64,000 bases of DNA, taken from assembly GCF_900100945.1 (NCBI RefSeq), contig NZ_FNCG01000005.1, positions 62,001-126,000 of the forward strand, given 5' to 3'. Source of the DNA: Mucilaginibacter gossypii. GTDB lineage: Bacteria; Bacteroidota; Bacteroidia; Sphingobacteriales; Sphingobacteriaceae. The position numbers and the translations under genes were made by a program. Each line of letters opens with the position of its first letter. The stretch's first letter is position 1. Of the stretch, positions 62,168 through 64,000 are shown in pieces. The notes beneath the pieces were generated by a model. That model saw only the letters and a list, made by a program, of their open reading frames with translations, was not told the origin of the DNA and searched no databases.

Positions 62168-63733
62168 CTACGGAACCGTGACGGCTATCGTTGGCGACCT
62201 TTCACTCTCATTCTTCATCCTATCTAATGCTGTGACTACATAAAGATAAGTTTTACCCTTAATAACAGTATTATCGTCATACCCCAGCGTGGGATCATAT
62301 TTGATTTTGAGAATGTTTTTAGGATTGTCGATGTCTATCTTTTCACCATCGTTAAAGCGGTAGATCACATAGCCATAAACCGGCTCTTCGTCTTTAGCTA
62401 AAGTTGGAGTAAGCCACCTTACTGCTACACTTCTACCTACGGCTTTGGCCGTAACCTGTTGAGGGGCGTTAGGCGGTATCGAATCGCGCCATAGCATTAC
62501 CGGCGGCAGTGCAGGGTATTGGTAATAGTTGTCGCGTAGCGAGTCGGTAAAGCCAAGCGGGTTGCTGGTGAGCGAATTGGAACTAAAGTAAACACTGCCC
62601 TGAACCCTTGGGTTGTTGCGAATAAGTTCTATTTGCTGAGGTAGCTGAGCCGGGTTTCTGAAAGCCTGAACTTTGCGCTCGTTGATGCGGTAAGCCGCCT
62701 GGCCTACATATAAATGCCTGCCATAAGTATTGTCGCCCCACCAGTCGAGCAGCTTTTGAAAATCGGCAGCACGGTTGCCTATCTGCCAGTAAAGCTGCGG
62801 ATTGATATAATCTATCCAGCCTTCTTTTACCCACTTGCGGGTATCGGCATAGTTTTCATAATATGAGGAACCGCCATTGGTTTCGGAACCTTCCTCATTT
62901 TGCGCTTTATTAGCCCAGATGCCAAAAGGACTTACGCCAAATTTGATGTTAGGATCATGCGCATGAACGCTGTCGGCAATCATATGTATCAGCAGGTCCA
63001 CATTGTGGCGGCGCCAGTCTTTAATATTATCGTAACCTTCGCCGTACTTTCTAAATGTTTCCTCGTCGTTTATTTTTTGACCTGCAATTGGATAGGGATA
63101 AAAATAATCGTCCATGTGTATGCCGTCTATGTCGTAATTATCTACAACATCCAGAATTACCTGTACAATATAATCGCGCACTTCGGGCAGGCCGGGGTTA
63201 AAAGTTTTAATACCGCCGTAGGTAAAGAACCATTCAGGCTTTATTTTAGTAATATGCTGCGGACTAAGCGCTGCAAAGTTGCCGTCAAAAGTAGCGCGGT
63301 AAGGGTTAAACCAGGCGTGCAGTTCCATGCCGCGTTTATGTGCTTCGGTGATTGCAAATTCAAGCGGGTCATAGTTGGGGCTTGGGGCCTGGCCCTGTTT
63401 ACCGGTTAAATATTTCGACCAAGGCTCACGGCTTTTGGCATAAAATGCGTCGGCAGCGGGCCGCACCTGAAGCATAACCGCATTGATCCCGGTTTCCTGG
63501 TGCGAATTTAGTATATCGATAAGCTCTTGTTTCTGCTTTTCTGAAGGCGATTTGGAGTTGGTTGGCCAGTCGATGTTAACCACGGTGGCTATCCATACCC
63601 CCCTGAATTCGCGTTTGGGCTGCATTTTTACATCAACCGGTGCCGGTACAAGATCGGCAGGTTGCGCATTGACTGTTAAACTTGTAAACAGGATTATAAT
63701 CAGGAGTATGAACCGTTGGTATATATGCATCAA
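62168..63733 (-). CDS. Secreted family 10-like glycosyl hydrolase (GHL10/DUF187)
   Basis: 521 residues; signal peptide to about VNA-Q24, with Met2 an equal start. The TIM-barrel domain (about 43-400) carries REFRGVWIATVVNIDWPT, NAVMLQVRPAADAFY, ELHAWFNPYRA and the acidic D203-G-I-H-M-D208-D209 motif. A C-terminal fibronectin-III-like domain (about 428-521) follows. GHL10 proteins are lipoproteins or secreted enzymes acting on the cell envelope or polysaccharide; E. coli YddW/DigH is a known relative that cleaves denuded peptidoglycan glycans. Confidence 0.9.
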   Translation of the reverse strand: MMHIYQRFILLIIILFTSLTVNAQPADLVPAPVDVKMQPKREFRGVWIATVVNIDWPTNSKSPSEKQKQELIDILNSHQETGINAVMLQVRPAADAFYAKSREPWSKYLTGKQGQAPSPNYDPLEFAITEAHKRGMELHAWFNPYRATFDGNFAALSPQHITKIKPEWFFTYGGIKTFNPGLPEVRDYIVQVILDVVDNYDIDGIHMDDYFYPYPIAGQKINDEETFRKYGEGYDNIKDWRRHNVDLLIHMIADSVHAHDPNIKFGVSPFGIWANKAQNEEGSETNGGSSYYENYADTRKWVKEGWIDYINPQLYWQIGNRAADFQKLLDWWGDNTYGRHLYVGQAAYRINERKVQAFRNPAQLPQQIELIRNNPRVQGSVYFSSNSLTSNPLGFTDSLRDNYYQYPALPPVMLWRDSIPPNAPQQVTAKAVGRSVAVRWLTPTLAKDEEPVYGYVIYRFNDGEKIDIDNPKNILKIKYDPTLGYDDNTVIKGKTYLYVVTALDRMKNESERSPTIAVTVP

Positions 63734-63753
63734 ATAGAATTAAATTGAAAGTT

Positions 63754-63762
63754 GCAAAGATA
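63754..63762 (-). promoter_or_regulatory. Promoter -7 box of the GHL10 gene
   Basis: Minus-strand TATCTTTGC is a perfect TAnnTTTGC, 20 nt before the start codon. The remaining right edge to 64000 holds no gene; a further plus-strand TATACTTGC-like box near 63946 may serve a gene beyond the window. Confidence 0.6.
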
Positions 63763-64000
63763 TAAACTCATAACGTAGCAGGTTTATTATGAAGTATAAA
63801 AATTGAAGCCTTATTGTGTTTTAAACATTTTGTAGTTATTTTAGCTCAACGCCTAAAACAATTGATGTAATAATTTTTTAAAAAATCATATTTTTAGTGT
63901 TTTAACGTTCAATATGTTAACCATTAAGGATAAATGCATCTGTATATACTTGCAGGAAAGCGCTTTACATCAATTAACAGTTGATATTTCGTTAAAAACT

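Overview
The window looks like a chromosome segment of a Bacteroidota bacterium, most likely a Sphingobacteriaceae member close to Mucilaginibacter or Pedobacter (inferred from gene content, not from a database search). Supporting signs are a SusC/SusD pair with a DUF1735 lipoprotein, TonB-linked receptors with carboxypeptidase-like N-terminal domains, FtsX/MacB-type permeases, an S16 protein with a long acidic tail, and promoters of the Bacteroidota form (TTG about 20 nt upstream of TAnnTTTG). No tRNA, rRNA or CRISPR array was seen.

Layout. 1-7,200: a cut-off FAD oxidoreductase, a YugP-like protease, apaG, dusB, then a CPBP protease - DUF2007 - cdsA - phosphatidylserine decarboxylase run for phospholipid synthesis, then rplS. 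7,400-15,800: the classical rpsP-rimM-trmD-rplS set is all on the minus strand and in the usual order, but foreign blocks split it. A 2.2-kb block with a glycosyltransferase lies between rplS and trmD. Between trmD and rimM lies a block of two VOC proteins, an XRE regulator and two duplicated membrane proteins, and this block also carries a complete IS1595-like element (12,304-14,510). The element holds a transposase, a HEPN-like passenger gene and two small genes, and is flanked by a palindromic 8-bp target duplication. 16,000-32,900: housekeeping and signalling genes, namely deoxyribonucleotidase, a PAS sensor without ATPase domain, pfkA, two Dsb-type proteins, birA, rsfS, ftsH, a LUD protein, a metallophosphoesterase, a four-gene two-component cluster, a radical SAM protein, a zinc-ribbon protein and a Nif3-like protein. 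33,000-44,500: TM2 protein, an epimerase/SDR operon, two FtsX-type permeases without an ATPase, murF and recQ. 44,700-64,000: M14 peptidase, TonB-type receptor, a PadR/PspC pair, the SusC-SusD-DUF1735 operon, DoxX, M20 amidohydrolase, an NTF2-like protein, DUF1835 and a GHL10 hydrolase.

The spacers are unusually rich in palindromic repeats of several families. Two repeats of this kind appear inside the reading frame of murF. The most noteworthy signals are the broken ribosomal operon, the IS1595-like element that landed on a promoter -10-type box, the HEPN-like passenger, the palindromes inside murF, a branched palindrome upstream of murF, and a 13-bp inverted repeat that would hide the start codon of a membrane protein in the two-component cluster.
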